Shown: in pieces, positions 12,149 through 12,446 of the stretch
Position numbering within the stretch: the first letter of the stretch is position 1
Layout: each line of letters opens with the position of its first letter
Assembly (NCBI GenBank): GCA_009782245.1
Contig: WRKK01000318.1
Location: forward strand, 1-12,446
DNA length: 12,446 nucleotides
Origin: Defluviitaleaceae bacterium
Lineage (GTDB): Bacteria; Bacillota; Clostridia; Lachnospirales; WQUN01
Direction: 5' to 3'
The notes under the pieces: model-generated
Databases searched by the model: none
The model's input: only the letters and a program-made list of their open reading frames with translations
What the model was told of the DNA's origin: nothing
Program-made: the position numbers and the translations under genes

Positions 12149-12210
12149 TTTTGGCACTTTCTAATAAAAAATGCCGAAAATTTTGCGGTTTTTTATTAGA
12201 ATTGCCAAAA
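12149..12210. repeat. Long imperfect inverted repeat between divergent promoters
   Basis: Three paired blocks: TTTTGGCA (12149-12156) with TGCCAAAA (12203-12210), CTAATAAAAAA (12161-12171) with TTTTTTATTAG (12189-12199), and CCG (12174-12176) with CGG (12186-12188). In total 22 base pairs with small asymmetric interruptions and a 9-base centre containing AAAATTTT. It is not in the path of either predicted transcript, so a DNA-level role (operator or cruciform) or a decayed mobile element is more likely than a terminator. Confidence 0.8.
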
Positions 12211-12276
12211 GCCACGATTTTGTTTGATAAAAATTGCTATAAATTATTATTTTGTGTAATTTCGGCTAAAATATGC

Positions 12277-12305
12277 TTGACTTTTGTATATTTATGCGTT
12301 ACAAT
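12277..12305 (+). promoter_or_regulatory. Consensus promoter of the permease operon
   Basis: TTGACT (12277-12282), 17-base spacer, TACAAT (12300-12305), about 59 bases ahead of the permease ATG. It has the same -10 hexamer as the promoters at 1859 and 11990. Confidence 0.8.
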
Positions 12306-12363
12306 ATACTATGTACTATTTTTACACACTTTACACAATCACAAGAACTGGAGGAACTCTAAA

Positions 12364-12446
12364 ATGAAAAAATTACTTAAAAATCCCCAAGTAGTAATAG
12401 GATTTGTAATCCTGCTAACGTTCGTGTTTATTGCGATATTTGCGCC
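12364..12446 (+). CDS. ABC transporter permease, OppC/DppC-like (partial, 5' end)
   Basis: Only the first 27 codons are in the window. The peptide MKKLLKNPQVVIGFVIL followed by a hydrophobic segment ending FIAIFAP is typical of the N terminus of OppC/DppC-type permeases: a short cytoplasmic KNP lead, then the first membrane helix, then FAP. Start ATG 12364 has GGAGG at 12350-12354. It would form the membrane channel of an importer fed by a family 5 binding protein such as the divergent one at 10292. OppB usually precedes OppC, yet here this gene is first after the promoter. Family call is likely but rests on a short stretch. Confidence 0.75.
   Translation, partial: MKKLLKNPQVVIGFVILLTFVFIAIFA

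Larger units (their letters stand above)
11927..12363. other. Divergent intergenic region between SBP and permease genes
   Basis: A 437-base, strongly AT-rich space with no reading frame I can support. It holds two back-to-back consensus promoters (11990-12018 leftward, 12277-12305 rightward), a 13-base tandem repeat in the leftward leader, a long inverted repeat at 12149-12210, and two copies of AATGTAAAAATC (about 12023 and 12097). The arrangement suits shared control of the two halves of a transporter. Confidence 0.7.

Noticed and set aside
1..12446. Depletion of the predicted target GCGC in the window
   Set aside because: A count by eye gives about 20 sites, some within the cassette and the repeats, roughly what base composition would predict, so no avoidance is evident.

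Overview
The window looks like a chromosomal segment from an anaerobic Firmicute of the class Clostridia, probably a gut-type Lachnospirales or Oscillospirales relative. The support is the darA-yaaR pair, strong AAGGAGG-type ribosome binding sites, many TTG/GTG starts, Gram-positive style lipoproteins, a secreted protein with a Cu_amine_oxidN1-type 'stalk' domain, and a permuted PstS-like lipoprotein of a kind I associate with Clostridia. No rRNA, tRNA, CRISPR array, transposase or phage gene was seen.

Layout. (i) 1-163: dispersed palindromic repeats downstream of yaaR. (ii) 164-1727, minus strand: a TatD-linked radical SAM gene, then the cyclic-di-AMP receptor darA and yaaR, with a promoter for the last two inside the end of the radical SAM gene. 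(iii) 1790-3691, plus strand: a compact type II restriction-modification cassette with its own consensus promoter and a strong terminator. The methyltransferase resembles M.HhaI, and the next protein resembles the endonuclease HinP1I, so both genes independently point to GCGC. (iv) 3844-4713, plus: an orphan PstS-like lipoprotein with its two halves in swapped order, ending against a pair of inverted repeats. (v) 4993-8689, minus: a LacI-type regulator, a DUF362 protein with a Cys-rich tail, and an intracellular GH29 alpha-L-fucosidase, probably one sugar-responsive transcription unit. (vi) 8790-10154, minus: a secreted two-part protein with a stalk domain. (vii) 10292-12018, minus: a family 5 (oligopeptide/nickel type) substrate-binding lipoprotein. 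It is divergent from a plus-strand operon that begins with an OppC/DppC-like permease, cut by the window end.

How the parts work together. The methylase would protect host GCGC sites while the endonuclease cuts incoming DNA; methylase-first order and translational coupling fit safe establishment. The fucosidase would release fucose from imported fucosylated glycans under control of the LacI-type protein. The substrate-binding lipoprotein would deliver solute to the divergent permease. Darker material is mainly in the intergenic spaces: a dispersed repeat whose terminal hairpin varies in sequence but stays self-complementary, GGGGCG-type hairpins, a G-quadruplex motif in front of the restriction promoter, and a long inverted repeat between the two transporter promoters. 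I found no clearly new defence system. The best leads are the GCGC cassette with an N-x-K active site, the DarA pocket substitution, the DUF362-fucosidase operon and the covarying repeats.
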